From positions 62,001 through 126,000 of the forward strand of contig NZ_JAUQTB010000005.1 of NCBI RefSeq assembly GCF_030580655.1: DNA of 64,000 bases, in the 5' to 3' direction. A program made the position numbers and the translations under genes. Positions 26,286 to 35,149 of the stretch are shown piece after piece. Source of the DNA: Paenibacillus lacisoli. GTDB lineage: Bacteria > Bacillota > Bacilli > Paenibacillales > Paenibacillaceae. The number at the start of each line of letters is the position of its first letter. Position 1 is the stretch's first letter. The notes under the pieces were generated by a model that saw only the letters and a program-made list of their open reading frames with translations, was not told the origin of the DNA and searched no databases.

Positions 26286-27158
26286 TTAATGAGCGTCACG
26301 CTTCTTCTCGAATCCCAGCCGTACGGCCTCGAACCAGACCACATGTCCCTTGTCGTTCGGCTTCACACCGTCTACAAGAATGGTATCCAGGTTGTCCTTA
26401 TACTGCGAGCGGTAATAGGCATATACGTCCATATAGTTCCATTTTTTTGCTTCTGCCAGTTTTTTCGCTGCCGCGGCGTAATCGTCCATCGTTAATCCGA
26501 TGTTGTTCCTGATGTCCTTCTCAACCCCTTTCGGGTTGGCAGACAACAGAACAATCTCAGCTTCAGGCAGCTTGCTGTGCAGGATCTGAACCAGTGCCTT
26601 AATGTTACTCATGCTTGTCTCCACTGGTACAGCCTGACTGTGATCGTTCTGCAGTGAGGTTTCCAGAAGGACGACCTGCGGTTGCTGCGATATGACGGCT
26701 TCATATTTCTTCTCCTCCAGCAGGGAAGATGTGCTGTAACCGGCATAACCGCTGCTATAAATCTCGGTATTGAACAGCCCCTGATCTACACGGAGATAAT
26801 TCAGCAGCTGGCCCACCCAAGAGGCAGCAAAGCTGCTGGCCCCCGCACCTGCACTTACACTGCTGCCCAGCGTGGAGATCCGGATCGGCGTCTCATCATG
26901 ATTCTTTTCCTTCAATGCAGCCATGTAGTGCAAGTCATCGAGAATAGAACGCGGCTGATGGACAGGGCTGTACCGGGCCACCTTGGCCTCGACTCGCTGC
27001 GCCTCACTCTGATCCACCTTCTCCGCCATCCGTTCTCCCTGCTTTTCATTCGATGCTAATACCGTATCCCAATGCCTGCTGCCAAAAAAGAGGATGACCA
27101 AAAGTGCAAAAGCTCCCACAACCGTCGCTGCCGCCATACCTGTGAAATTTCTTCTCAT
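26286..27158 (-). CDS. SGNH/GDSL-type hydrolase, membrane-anchored
   Basis: A 290-residue protein with one N-terminal membrane anchor (about residues 8-27) and an extracellular SGNH hydrolase domain. Block I is IRISTLGSSVSAGAGAS with the nucleophile serine in GSS rather than GDS. Block III is probably LLETSLQND (Asn) and block V the late segment VDGVKPNDKGHVVWFEA with a catalytic Asp-x-x-His-like pair. It is likely an esterase acting on cell-surface polymers. ATG 27158 is used because AGGAG lies 7 bases upstream; TTG 27164 is less likely. Confidence 0.83.
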   Translation of the reverse strand: MRRNFTGMAAATVVGAFALLVILFFGSRHWDTVLASNEKQGERMAEKVDQSEAQRVEAKVARYSPVHQPRSILDDLHYMAALKEKNHDETPIRISTLGSSVSAGAGASSFAASWVGQLLNYLRVDQGLFNTEIYSSGYAGYSTSSLLEEKKYEAVISQQPQVVLLETSLQNDHSQAVPVETSMSNIKALVQILHSKLPEAEIVLLSANPKGVEKDIRNNIGLTMDDYAAAAKKLAEAKKWNYMDVYAYYRSQYKDNLDTILVDGVKPNDKGHVVWFEAVRLGFEKKRDAH

Positions 27159-27272
27159 GATCAATCTCCTATCCTATCTTTATGATACAAATCGTATCAT
27201 GATAGACAGAGGACTGCAAAGGGGCTTTTTTTGCTGAAATCTTGCGGATCCCGTCCCTCTGCAGCGAATCTA

Positions 27273-27398
27273 TCAATTAGAGAAGGTGTACCAAGCCAGG
27301 ATCAGCACGGCACACAACATCAGCAAATAGAATACAAACAGCACACTCAAGCCTGCAGCACCGAGGTAACGGATGATCCTGGCGAGAAAAGCTTTCAT
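27273..27398 (-). CDS. 41-residue single-pass membrane peptide
   Basis: Starts three bases after the stop of the GH18 stalk gene (ATG 27398) and ends at TGA 27275-27273. Its start is basic (MKAFLARIIRYLG), followed by about 22 hydrophobic residues (GLSVLFVFYLLMLCAVLILA) and a short WYTFSN tail, a one-helix membrane protein. No good Shine-Dalgarno is present, so translation would depend on coupling with the gene before it. I do not recognise the family; it may be a chance reading frame. Confidence 0.5.
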   Translation of the reverse strand: MKAFLARIIRYLGAAGLSVLFVFYLLMLCAVLILAWYTFSN

Positions 27399-27401
27399 AC
27401 G

Positions 27402-28655
27402 TTAATCCAGCTTCACACTCTGGTTCATTGTCGTCCAATCAGCACCGATAATCCCCAGCCGCCAGACGGCAATGCCTTTGAGACCGTAACGTTTGGCCAG
27501 CCCGATCTTCGTGTCAACCGAATCGGCATTCTCGCTGCTCATGGAAATACCCAGTACAAGCTTGTCCCTGGAAGCCTGCTTCAGTGCAAGACGAACAGCT
27601 TCATCCACCTTGGCATCCGGCTCAGGGCTCTTCTGATCTCCATAGGCATATGCCATCAGGATCAGATCATCGGCCAGCTTCGCAAGTGTTCCGTAATCAT
27701 AACCGCCGTAAGCGCCATTCGGCGGCGGTACCGCCACACTCAGCTTAAGACCCTTGGCATGCAGCTCGGAGGCTATATTTTTCACAAACGTATTATACTG
27801 AGCCTTCACCTTGGCTTTGTCTCCCGTTAACCCTAGACCCTCCAGATCAAGAACTACACCCTTGAAGCCTTTGTCCGTAGCTAGTGCCGATATCTTCGAT
27901 ATCGTCTCCTTCTGCAGCTGCTCATTCTCGATATTCTGGGTCAGCTGCCCTTTGCCGTCGACCCCGTATACCATCAGGTATGGCGTGTCACCGATCTGGC
28001 TCGTCTGCTGTACCAGAGATTCTGGTGTTACGGCTCCCGCTGCCTGCGGCCAGCCGAACTGGTTCGCCGGGCCTGAAGTTGTAAATTGGCCGTTCTCGTC
28101 AATATGACTCCAGCCGAAGGCGACTGCATCAAATCCCGGCATCAACGAACTTTCATCATACGAAGAAATAGCATAGAACCCCAGCGTATACATATCTTCA
28201 CGCGGAGATGTTATGGATACCGTCTTGGACGCCTGATTCCACTGCACCTGGGCGCCAAACTGCTGGCTGAAGAAGCTGAGCGGGATCATCGTGCTGTTGG
28301 ACAGCGTCTGCGGAGCGGCCGCCAGCGGTATCTTTACCCCGTTGACGAGAGCGGTCTTGCTGCCCAGGGTCAGAACGACCTTCTGGCTTCCGCTGTTTCC
28401 GTTCTTGGTTGCCGTAATTTGTTTCAGCTGCTGGTTCCAGGTCACCATAATCCCCAGCGCCTCCGAGATCGCCCGGAACGGCACCATCGTGGTCCCCTTC
28501 ATGACAGCCGGCTGGACCGGGAACGGAAGCGGGTATCCGTCCAGCAGGATGCTGACTTTCCCCGCTGCCGCTGCATCCACACTTGTCCCTGTAGACATGG
28601 AAGCTCCACCGGCAAGCAGAGAGCAGCATAGCAAAAGTTTGGTTATTGTTTTCAT
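27402..28655 (-). CDS. Secreted stalk-domain protein with GH18-like glycosidase domain
   Basis: A 417-residue secreted protein. After a signal peptide, a stalk (copper amine oxidase N-like) domain fills residues 30-150, with MVPFRAISEALGIMVTWN and MIPLSFFSQQFGAQVQWN. Residues 155-417 form a GH18-type barrel as in the spore-cortex proteins YaaH and YdhD: MYTLGFYAISSYDES at the start, the catalytic region FKGVVLDLEGLG with the proton-donor glutamate, LSVAVPPPN, DLILMAYAYGDQ and a closing GIAVWRLGIIGADW. It probably hydrolyses peptidoglycan or a chitin-like glycan. AAGGAG lies 9 bases before ATG 28655. Confidence 0.9.
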   Translation of the reverse strand: MKTITKLLLCCSLLAGGASMSTGTSVDAAAAGKVSILLDGYPLPFPVQPAVMKGTTMVPFRAISEALGIMVTWNQQLKQITATKNGNSGSQKVVLTLGSKTALVNGVKIPLAAAPQTLSNSTMIPLSFFSQQFGAQVQWNQASKTVSITSPREDMYTLGFYAISSYDESSLMPGFDAVAFGWSHIDENGQFTTSGPANQFGWPQAAGAVTPESLVQQTSQIGDTPYLMVYGVDGKGQLTQNIENEQLQKETISKISALATDKGFKGVVLDLEGLGLTGDKAKVKAQYNTFVKNIASELHAKGLKLSVAVPPPNGAYGGYDYGTLAKLADDLILMAYAYGDQKSPEPDAKVDEAVRLALKQASRDKLVLGISMSSENADSVDTKIGLAKRYGLKGIAVWRLGIIGADWTTMNQSVKLD

Positions 28656-28832
28656 CAATTGCAGCTCCTTTTCTCGCTAAGATTAGATCGTACGCAACAT
28701 GAGCAATGATAGATTCATAGGCGCACTTATACTAGTCTAAACGTCTGCCGTGCACAAGGAGTTACAGGGTTTTCATATTTTTCTATTCAATCATAGGACT
28801 GGAAGTGGCTCATCAAGAGCAATCTGCAGCAT

Positions 28833-28880
28833 AAAAAGCCCTCTTTGAACTCCTTTCAGTGTGAAAGGAGCAAGAAGGCT
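28833..28880 (-). terminator. Terminator of gerE
   Basis: CTCCTTTC / GAAAGGAG forms the inner stem and AGCC / GGCT the outer stem; on the minus strand the structure ends GGGCTTTTT. It lies 28 bases past the gerE stop. Confidence 0.7.
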
Positions 28881-28907
28881 CCGAGGCCCCGCGGGAACGA
28901 AGCTCCG

Positions 28908-29132
28908 TCAGATTTTTAACTCCCCGAGCTTAATCAGCTCGACAACTGCCTGCGAACGACCCTTTACATTCAGCTTCTGCATCACGTTAGAGATGTGATT
29001 TCGCACCGTCTTCTCGCTGATGAACAGCTGCCCGGCGATATCGCGTGTTGTTTTGTCCTGCACCAGCAGTTCAAATACTTCACGTTCTCGATGGGTTAAC
29101 AAAAATTTGTTCTTATGGTCGCTACCCTTCAA
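28908..29132 (-). CDS. gerE: Spore-coat transcriptional regulator GerE
   Basis: A 74-residue LuxR-type DNA-binding protein with no receiver domain, the same length and nearly the same sequence as Bacillus GerE: LLTHREREVFELLVQDKTT, then the helix-turn-helix ISEKTVRNHISNVMQKL and NVKGRSQAVVELIKLGEL. GerE acts late in the mother cell, turning sigma-K coat genes on or off. TTG 29132 is taken as the start because AAGGAGG lies 7 bases upstream; a GTG at 29138 would touch that site. A sigma-K-like promoter lies at 29190-29219. Confidence 0.95.
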   Translation of the reverse strand: MKGSDHKNKFLLTHREREVFELLVQDKTTRDIAGQLFISEKTVRNHISNVMQKLNVKGRSQAVVELIKLGELKI

Positions 29133-29189
29133 AGTCACCCCTCCTTGCCCGGGTTTATGTGATGTAACAAGTTAGGGATACAGTCAAAT

Positions 29190-29219
29190 CATAGTATGTC
29201 AGCTGTGTTGGGTTGGTTC
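29190..29219 (-). promoter_or_regulatory. Sigma-K-like promoter candidate for gerE
   Basis: On the minus strand CATACTATG (29198-29190) fits the -10 pattern CATANNNTA except for the last base, and GAACC lies 16 bases upstream as an AC-type -35. In Bacillus subtilis gerE is transcribed by sigma-K, which agrees. Confidence 0.45.
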
Positions 29220-29313
29220 GGTGCAGGCATAAAAATGGGCTTGCATGCATAGGCGGTCCGCATACTTGACCAAACGAAAACGAAAGCGCTATACAGCACT
29301 TTAAGATATGCAC

Positions 29314-29340
29314 CAAAAAAACCGCCACCAAGTGACGGTT
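29314..29340 (-). terminator. Terminator of the 29362-31419 chemoreceptor gene
   Basis: AACCGTCAC / GTGGCGGTT (one G-T pair) with a three-base loop, followed by TTTTTT on the minus strand, 22 bases past the stop. Confidence 0.82.
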
Positions 29341-29361
29341 CTTCGGTCCAAAACCTGAGTA

Positions 29362-31419
29362 TCAGTTCTTAATCTTAAATTTCTCCACGGCCGTCTGCAG
29401 CTCTTCGGCCATACCTGAGAGATGCTGAGCTGAAGCGGCAATCTCCTGGATCGCGGCCAGCTGCTCTTCCGTACCTGCCACCACATCCTGAATGCTGACC
29501 GAAGCCTCTTCGGAGATTTGCGTTACGTCAGCCATATCGGCCAGCACCTTGCCTGCATTCCGGGACATGGTATCCGAAGATACCGATACGGACTGAATCT
29601 GCTGAACGACTTCCTCGATCGACGAATAGATCTCTCCGAACACTTTGCCCGTCTCATCGACCATCCCTATGCCTTCCCGGACTTCATGATATACAGCGTC
29701 CATCGAGACAGCGGCAGCAGCAGCCTCCTGTTCAATCGCACGGACCAGCTCCGTAATCTGCAGAGCCGATTGGTTGGACTGCTCCGCAAGCTTACGGATT
29801 TCAGAGGCGACTACGGCAAATCCTGCACCATACTCACCCGCGCGGGCAGCTTCTATTGAAGCGTTCAGGGCCAACAGATTCGTCTGTGAGGCAATACCGG
29901 TAATCACCTCTACAATCTGAACGACCTGAAGGGACCGCTCACGGAAACCTTCAATGTCTTTGGCCAGATTCTCCACCTTGCTGCCAATGGAATTCATCTG
30001 CAGCACAGCCGTCTGAGCCGTCTCGTTCCCCTGTTGAGCACGGGCACTTGTCTCCGCAGATGACAGGACAACTTCTCCTGCATGACGGGACACCGTACCC
30101 AGCTGTTCAATCATGCCATCCATCTCTTGACTTGTTGAACGAATGGAACGAACCTGTTCAGCTGCACCGTGTGCAACCTGCTGGATAGATTCTGCAGACT
30201 GCTCGCTCGACTTGGAGCTTTGATCCGCACTTGCAGCCATCTCTTCCGCTGAAGAAGCCAGCTGGTCTGTCGTGTCTCCAACCTTCTCAATAATCTGTTG
30301 AAGAGAATCCGCCATGTTATTAAATGATATCCCCAATCGGCCAAGCTCGTCCGAACCGATATTCTGAACACGTTCGGTCAGATCGCCTTCGCTGATTCGC
30401 CCGGAAACGGTATGCAGGCGCTTCAGCGGCTTGAGAATGGACGTGAGAATCCACAGAACAAGGAGACCTCCGATTATCATGGAAGCAATCAGCACAATCA
30501 GCGTGATTCTCAAAATAGGTGCCGCCTGTTGGGTTACTTCATCCTGATACATCGTTCCTGCAATTTTCCAATGCGTCAGCTTGTTGGTCGTGAAAGCCAT
30601 CTTCTTCATATCTTTATTCTCATAAAGGTAATCAAAATAGCCGCTGTCACTCTTGTAAAGATTATTATTCTGCACATTATCCGGCGCCTTCGTACCAGCC
30701 TCTTTGGTCGGATGGGACACAAAATTTTTGTTGGCGTCCATAATATAAGCATATCCCTCGGAGCCAATTTTGACTTTTTGGGTGATTTCACTGATTTTGT
30801 TCACCTTCACGTTGATGGCGGCCACACCATGCCCGTCTTCCGTCGTTCTGGCGACGGTGACAACCAGGTTTCCGGTAGCCTTCGACACGTAAGGGGAGGT
30901 TATGATAACATCTCCTGCTGTCTTCATCGCTGAAGTATACCATTCGCGGACTCTGGGGTCATAATCTGCCGGATTTGCAAAGGTAGAGGGAGAGTTCATA
31001 TATAATCCTGACTCAGTCCCCACATAAGCGAGTTCCACTTCAGGGTGTGCCTGCATAAAAGAATCCAGGATTGTTCTGACAGGAGCACTGTCCCCGACGT
31101 TTGAGCCGTTCAACGGTGTAACATTCGAAAGATCCGTCAGACGCCCCAGCCAGGCAACTTCCTGGAATTTGGCAGATACATATTCATTAATAATATTATT
31201 GAGCCGGTCCACATTCTCTTCAGCTGCAGCAATCATCTGCTGATCGATCTTCTCCTTGGCTGTCTGGAAGGAGGTCCAGGAGATCAAAATCGTCGGGATG
31301 AGAAGAATGGTGAGAAAGGAATAGATCAACCGGCTGCGGATGGATAATGAGCGTTTCGTTCCTTCTTGGATCCTTTCTTTTCGCCGAGATGGTTTGAATT
31401 TTGCTTTTGTTATTGTCAC
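29362..31419 (-). CDS. Methyl-accepting chemotaxis protein with double Cache sensor domain
   Basis: A 685-residue chemoreceptor. A basic cytoplasmic head (about 1-30) precedes the first membrane helix ([18 protein letters not shown]). The extracellular sensor of about 265 residues looks like dCache_1: [43 protein letters not shown] and [16 protein letters not shown], a plan often binding amino acids. A second membrane helix, HAMP and a signalling coiled coil follow, with the tip [34 protein letters not shown] 31419 is preceded by GGGAG at 8 bases. It is a different receptor class from the one at 9528-11312. Confidence 0.93.
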   Translation of the reverse strand: MTITKAKFKPSRRKERIQEGTKRSLSIRSRLIYSFLTILLIPTILISWTSFQTAKEKIDQQMIAAAEENVDRLNNIINEYVSAKFQEVAWLGRLTDLSNVTPLNGSNVGDSAPVRTILDSFMQAHPEVELAYVGTESGLYMNSPSTFANPADYDPRVREWYTSAMKTAGDVIITSPYVSKATGNLVVTVARTTEDGHGVAAINVKVNKISEITQKVKIGSEGYAYIMDANKNFVSHPTKEAGTKAPDNVQNNNLYKSDSGYFDYLYENKDMKKMAFTTNKLTHWKIAGTMYQDEVTQQAAPILRITLIVLIASMIIGGLLVLWILTSILKPLKRLHTVSGRISEGDLTERVQNIGSDELGRLGISFNNMADSLQQIIEKVGDTTDQLASSAEEMAASADQSSKSSEQSAESIQQVAHGAAEQVRSIRSTSQEMDGMIEQLGTVSRHAGEVVLSSAETSARAQQGNETAQTAVLQMNSIGSKVENLAKDIEGFRERSLQVVQIVEVITGIASQTNLLALNASIEAARAGEYGAGFAVVASEIRKLAEQSNQSALQITELVRAIEQEAAAAAVSMDAVYHEVREGIGMVDETGKVFGEIYSSIEEVVQQIQSVSVSSDTMSRNAGKVLADMADVTQISEEASVSIQDVVAGTEEQLAAIQEIAASAQHLSGMAEELQTAVEKFKIKN

Positions 31420-31601
31420 AATAGTGCTCCCTTCTTGTTGCCCAATCACCGTATGATCAGGAGTCTTGTCGGCCGTTTACTGAGTAAATATCGGTTAGTT
31501 TGCTGGATAAATTAAGTTATCAGCACAGTGAGCTTTCAGAATTTCATTTTCCTCCCACTAAGAATCTCCCTTATACTATGAAAAAAAGGAGGTATCCCCC
31601 T

Positions 31602-31904
31602 ATGTACGAGCATCTGGTGATCTTTAAATTTAATCAACAGATTACACCTGAGAAACAGCAGGCACTGCAGGATCAGCTGCTGTCCTTCCGCGGACAGATT
31701 CCCGGCATCATCGACATGAGCGCCGGTGTCAATGTTACCGAGGAGGTCCAGAACATCCGCGGCTTTACGTTGGGACTTCGGGTAACTTTCGAGGATTTGG
31801 ATTCACTGCGGGCCTATGGTCCGCATCCGCTGCATCAGGCATTCGTGGCGTCCCTTGACGGTGTCCTGGAGGAAGTTGTTGTGGTTGATTACCCTACGCT
31901 ATAA
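31602..31904 (+). CDS. Dabb family protein (stress-responsive alpha/beta-barrel)
   Basis: A 100-residue protein of the dimeric alpha/beta-barrel (Dabb) family. It starts MYEHLVIFKFNQQITPEKQQ, the typical first strand and helix, has the GIIDMSAGVNVTEE strand and ends with SLRAYGPHPLHQAFV, the family signature with its histidines. Function in this family is generally unknown. AAAGGAGG lies 9 bases before ATG 31602; a longer reading frame upstream has no such site. Confidence 0.88.
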   Translation: MYEHLVIFKFNQQITPEKQQALQDQLLSFRGQIPGIIDMSAGVNVTEEVQNIRGFTLGLRVTFEDLDSLRAYGPHPLHQAFVASLDGVLEEVVVVDYPTL

Positions 31905-31920
31905 CCTGCTTCTTCCCGGT

Positions 31921-31967
31921 ATCCCCTGTGTGAGCTTGAGACTCTCTCATTCATGCAGGGGATTTTT
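31921..31967 (+). terminator. Terminator of the Dabb gene
   Basis: ATCCCCTG pairs with CAGGGGAT, with inner TGAG/CTCA pairing, and is followed by TTTTT. It lies 17 bases past the stop codon. Confidence 0.75.
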
Positions 31968-31978
31968 GGGTAGCGTAA

Positions 31979-32014
31979 TTGACAAGAGGCAAACCTGTAA
32001 CTAATATTGTTACA
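31979..32014 (+). promoter_or_regulatory. Sigma-A promoter with overlapping operator for the SDR gene
   Basis: TTGACA (31979-31984) and TAATAT (32002-32007) are 17 bases apart. The -10 box is the centre of the perfect inverted repeat TGTAAC-N7-GTTACA (31996-32014), so a repressor dimer bound here would block the promoter. Redox-sensing HxlR or MarR regulators control such oxidoreductases in Bacilli, but none is encoded next to it. Confidence 0.65.
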
Positions 32015-32046
32015 TAAGCAATTGATCTGCTAAGGAGGGTTTATAT

Positions 32047-32898
32047 ATGAAAATTTTGGTTACCGGTGCAACCGGCCATCTGGGTTCCCTTGTCGTTGAA
32101 GCACTACTGAAGAAGGCTCCAGCTGCTGATCTGGCTGTCAGCGTCCGTAATCCGGAGAAGGCCGCCTATCTAGAGGCACAGGGTGTCGATGTCCGTTACG
32201 GTGACTTCACCCGGCCGGAGACATTAACCGCTGCCTTTGCGGGCATCGATCGTCTGCTTCTGATCTCGTCTGACAGCGGCAACCGGATCGACATGCATCA
32301 GGCGGCTGTTACCGCTGCCCGGCAAGCTGGTGTCCGTTTTATCGCATACACCAGTCTGAACCATGCTCCAGAGAGCACACTCTCCCTTGGAGTCGACCAC
32401 CGCGCTACCGAAGAAGCCATTCTGAAGAGCGGCATTCCCTACTCGTTCCTCCGCAACAACTGGTACGTCGAGAACGAAGCTGGAACGATCCTGGCCGCCG
32501 CCCAAGGTGCCCCCTGGGTACATGCCAACGGCAGCGCGAAGATCGGCTGGGCAGCCAGAGCGGATTATGCACAGGCTGCTGCGGCTGTGATTGCTGGACA
32601 AGGCCATGAGAATACCATCTACGAACTCTCCGGACCGCTGCGTACACAAGCAGATCTGGCCGCGATAACGGGCGAAGTGCTCAGCCGGGATATTCCGGTA
32701 CAGAACGTGGATGATGCGGCTTACGCCAATATGCTGCGCGGTGCCGGACTGCCTGAGGCCACTGTAGATATGGTTGTCGGTATGCAGGAAGCCATTCGTG
32801 AAGGCGCACTGGCCTACGAGAGCAGTACGATGGAACAGCTGCTGGGAAGACCGCTGCTTCCTTTGCGTGAAGTCATTCAGTCCATCATCGGCAAATAA
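32047..32898 (+). CDS. SDR family NAD(P)-dependent oxidoreductase (QorB/NmrA-like)
   Basis: A 283-residue atypical short-chain dehydrogenase of the NmrA/QorB group. The nucleotide-binding motif is KILVTGATGHLGSLVVEALL at the N-terminus, with RNPEKAA for phosphate binding, and the later core is FIAYTSLNHAPES and YSFLRNNWYVEN. QorB-like proteins reduce quinones with NADPH. The promoter carries a strong inverted repeat, so expression is probably induced by a stress signal. AAGGAGG precedes ATG 32047. Confidence 0.88.
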   Translation: MKILVTGATGHLGSLVVEALLKKAPAADLAVSVRNPEKAAYLEAQGVDVRYGDFTRPETLTAAFAGIDRLLLISSDSGNRIDMHQAAVTAARQAGVRFIAYTSLNHAPESTLSLGVDHRATEEAILKSGIPYSFLRNNWYVENEAGTILAAAQGAPWVHANGSAKIGWAARADYAQAAAAVIAGQGHENTIYELSGPLRTQADLAAITGEVLSRDIPVQNVDDAAYANMLRGAGLPEATVDMVVGMQEAIREGALAYESSTMEQLLGRPLLPLREVIQSIIGK

Positions 32899-32918
32899 TT
32901 ATCTTTGTCAAACAAATA

Positions 32919-32959
32919 AACGGCGGTCTGTCCTGGTTCTTGCCAGACAGACCGCCGTT
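32919..32959. terminator. Bidirectional terminator between SDR and GNAT genes
   Basis: Perfect 14-bp arms AACGGCGGTCTGTC and complement with a 13-base loop, followed by TTATTTT on the plus strand. Confidence 0.82.
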
Positions 32960-32990
32960 ATTTTAAATATTATGATTTGACCAACTTCCT

Positions 32991-33491
32991 TTACTGCAGC
33001 TGCAAGACCATCATTTCCTCATCTACATACGTATTCCCGATCTTCAATGCACGCAGATCCGTTCCGTATGTACGGAAACCTAGCGACTGGTAGAGACGTT
33101 TCGCCGGTTCATTGGCAGACACCACCGTCAGATAAATCTGTTCTGTCCCTTCATAAGCCCTGGCCTGCTCAATGACTGCATTCATCAGCAGACGGGCGAT
33201 GCCTTTTCCCCTGTGAGCAGATGAAACATACACTGCATAAATATTGCACCGATGCCGCATTTTCATGCTCGATTCACGCACCAGGGTTGTAATGCCGATT
33301 AACTCCCCGTTCTCCCACGCTCCGAAAGTCAAAGCGTCCCCTCCCGCCAGGCGCTGTTCGAACGCCTCTGAGGGCATGGCGCCTTCCTCTTCCGCACTCG
33401 AACCATAAGCTTCGGGATGGGTGCGCAGCGCCTCCAGCCGAAGTTTACGGTAAATCTCTGCGTCTTGAGGTACTAATATTCGAATATCCAT
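32991..33491 (-). CDS. GNAT family N-acetyltransferase
   Basis: A 166-residue acetyltransferase. The acetyl-CoA site is AVYVSSAHRGKGIARLLMNAVIEQA at about residues 89-113; the second half has LTVVSANEPAKRLYQSLGF. It opens with MDIRILVPQDAEIYRKLRLEAL, the usual pattern of amino-group acetyltransferases of this size. AGGAGG lies close before ATG 33491. The substrate cannot be inferred. Confidence 0.9.
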   Translation of the reverse strand: MDIRILVPQDAEIYRKLRLEALRTHPEAYGSSAEEEGAMPSEAFEQRLAGGDALTFGAWENGELIGITTLVRESSMKMRHRCNIYAVYVSSAHRGKGIARLLMNAVIEQARAYEGTEQIYLTVVSANEPAKRLYQSLGFRTYGTDLRALKIGNTYVDEEMMVLQLQ

Positions 33492-33538
33492 CTTGGCCTC
33501 CTGCTGTTTCTTCTAATCGTTCATGTTAGTGATACCCG

Positions 33539-34888
33539 TTACTTCTGCGCCCGCCGTCTCTGCGACCACTCCATGAACAGCCGGTAATCTTCCTTGACCA
33601 CGTCCGCATACGATAAGGCCCAGCCGGCCACATAATGACAAAAGGACTCCTCATCCGGTCCCATCGCATACAGGATTTCCCGTTCACTGTGATAGGACAG
33701 CATGCCATCCTCCAGATCCTTGTCGGCCCGGGCATGAATTTTGGCCGTGATCCGTCCCATCGTCTTCAGCACAGAGCCCAGATCGGCCGCTGCTTCCAGG
33801 CTGTCCAACCGCAGCCTTTTCTTATAAGGGGACCGCTCCCGGACATAGTAATCGCGGCCTCCGATCGTCAAGCAGCCCAGGTACGGATCCGCCGCGTGAT
33901 GCATCGCCTGCTGTGTCTGTACGACGCGTTTTCCCTGATGGCCGAAGGCTCCCCAGAACGATTCGCTGAACGGCATGAAATACGCAGGCACCGGGACGCG
34001 GACTTCTTTGACCTCCAGAACGATATCCTCCGGCCCTTCCCCTTCTACTGCCGCATCCGCCTCAATCAATACATAATAGCGGTTTAATCCGATAGAGGCG
34101 GTACCCGAGCCGCGTTTGACAGCAATGTCCTTGATCGTATAATGCTCCGGCGTCCAACGGCTGTGATCTGCTATAGATTCAACATAACCGGGCCAGGCGG
34201 CCAGCAGCTGTTCGCGCTCCTCCGGAGTCGGTTCGACCAGTTCGTCCGTGTCCTGAAACTGCCGGGTGCTGTCCAGCATGACGGCTGTTATTTTCTCCAG
34301 CAGATGTCCCTCCTGCCTCTTGTGCAGCTTGCGCAGCAGCCTTTTCACCGGCCCTTTCGCCCGCTCCTCATTCATGAGGAAGGAGGCGGGATCGTCTTCC
34401 CCTTTGGCAAAACGCCGGATCTGTTTGCTGTATGCTTTGATATAAATATGCACAAGCTTCTCCTGCTCCTCTGCAGACATCCCCTTCATATCTCCCACTA
34501 GAGCAATGCTGACCGCCATCCGCAGCAGATCATACAGATAGGAACCCAGATATCCTTCGTCAAAATCGTTCACATCATACTGAATGCCGCCTGTACGCGT
34601 CCGAAACGCCCCGAAATTCTCGAAATGCAAGTCACCCTGAATCCAGGTGGGCCGTCCGGCCGTCGTATGGAACGGGAACCATTCCTGTGTGACGTCAAAA
34701 TAAAACAAATAGGCGCTCCCGCGGTAAAAAGAGAACGGGCTTTGCGCCATTATGCGATACTTTTCCACTCTGGCTTCCCGGTCCAGCTTCATCAGCTTGC
34801 CGTCAAATTCCTCAAATATCGCCCGCAGCTGCTGCCTGCGCAGCCGGCTCCGGGTACGTGTGACCTGCTCGGTTACTCTGATATCCAT
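33539..34888 (-). CDS. DUF2252 family protein (kinase-like fold)
   Basis: A 449-residue member of DUF2252, recently grouped with kinase-like folds. Recognised from KLMKLDREARVEKYRIMAQSP near residue 35, FFRG-type segment SPFSFYRGSAYLFYFD, WIQGDLHFENFG with the likely catalytic His-Asn-type loop, YDVNDFDEGYLGSYLYDLLR with a metal-binding Asp, and a late HARADKDLE. ATG 34888 is used because AAGGAG lies 9 bases upstream; the frame stays open for another 147 codons toward the RpiR gene but has no start with a site and loses family likeness there. Function unknown. Confidence 0.85.
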   Translation of the reverse strand: MDIRVTEQVTRTRSRLRRQQLRAIFEEFDGKLMKLDREARVEKYRIMAQSPFSFYRGSAYLFYFDVTQEWFPFHTTAGRPTWIQGDLHFENFGAFRTRTGGIQYDVNDFDEGYLGSYLYDLLRMAVSIALVGDMKGMSAEEQEKLVHIYIKAYSKQIRRFAKGEDDPASFLMNEERAKGPVKRLLRKLHKRQEGHLLEKITAVMLDSTRQFQDTDELVEPTPEEREQLLAAWPGYVESIADHSRWTPEHYTIKDIAVKRGSGTASIGLNRYYVLIEADAAVEGEGPEDIVLEVKEVRVPVPAYFMPFSESFWGAFGHQGKRVVQTQQAMHHAADPYLGCLTIGGRDYYVRERSPYKKRLRLDSLEAAADLGSVLKTMGRITAKIHARADKDLEDGMLSYHSEREILYAMGPDEESFCHYVAGWALSYADVVKEDYRLFMEWSQRRRAQK

Positions 34889-35057
34889 GCTTCTCATCTC
34901 CTTGGAAAGGTACAGCAGCTGATGATGATTCAGGTTGATGGTTACAAGAGCACACCTGCTATTGTCTACATTGTAGGCCATGCGGGAACCGGATACAATT
35001 TCCCATTTGGCCGTTTTCCCTCTTGAAATGGGGCTCGGAATTGGTTTAAGATCAGTG

Positions 35058-35105
35058 TGAAAATAATTTTTACCATAAAGTATATTTATAAGAAAATATT
35101 TTTCT
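35058..35105. promoter_or_regulatory. Two palindrome-like operators before the RpiR-nagB-nagA operon
   Basis: TGAAAATAATTTTTA (35058-35072) and AGAAAATATTTTTCT (35091-35105) are imperfect palindromes with the same GAAAAT-ATTTTT plan, centred 33 bases apart, about three turns of the helix. They lie 45 to 90 bases before the RpiR start, so the regulator may bind both and control itself. Confidence 0.45.
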
Positions 35106-35149
35106 ATGATATCGAATTCTAAACTGAATGATCGAAAGAGGTTGTGCTC

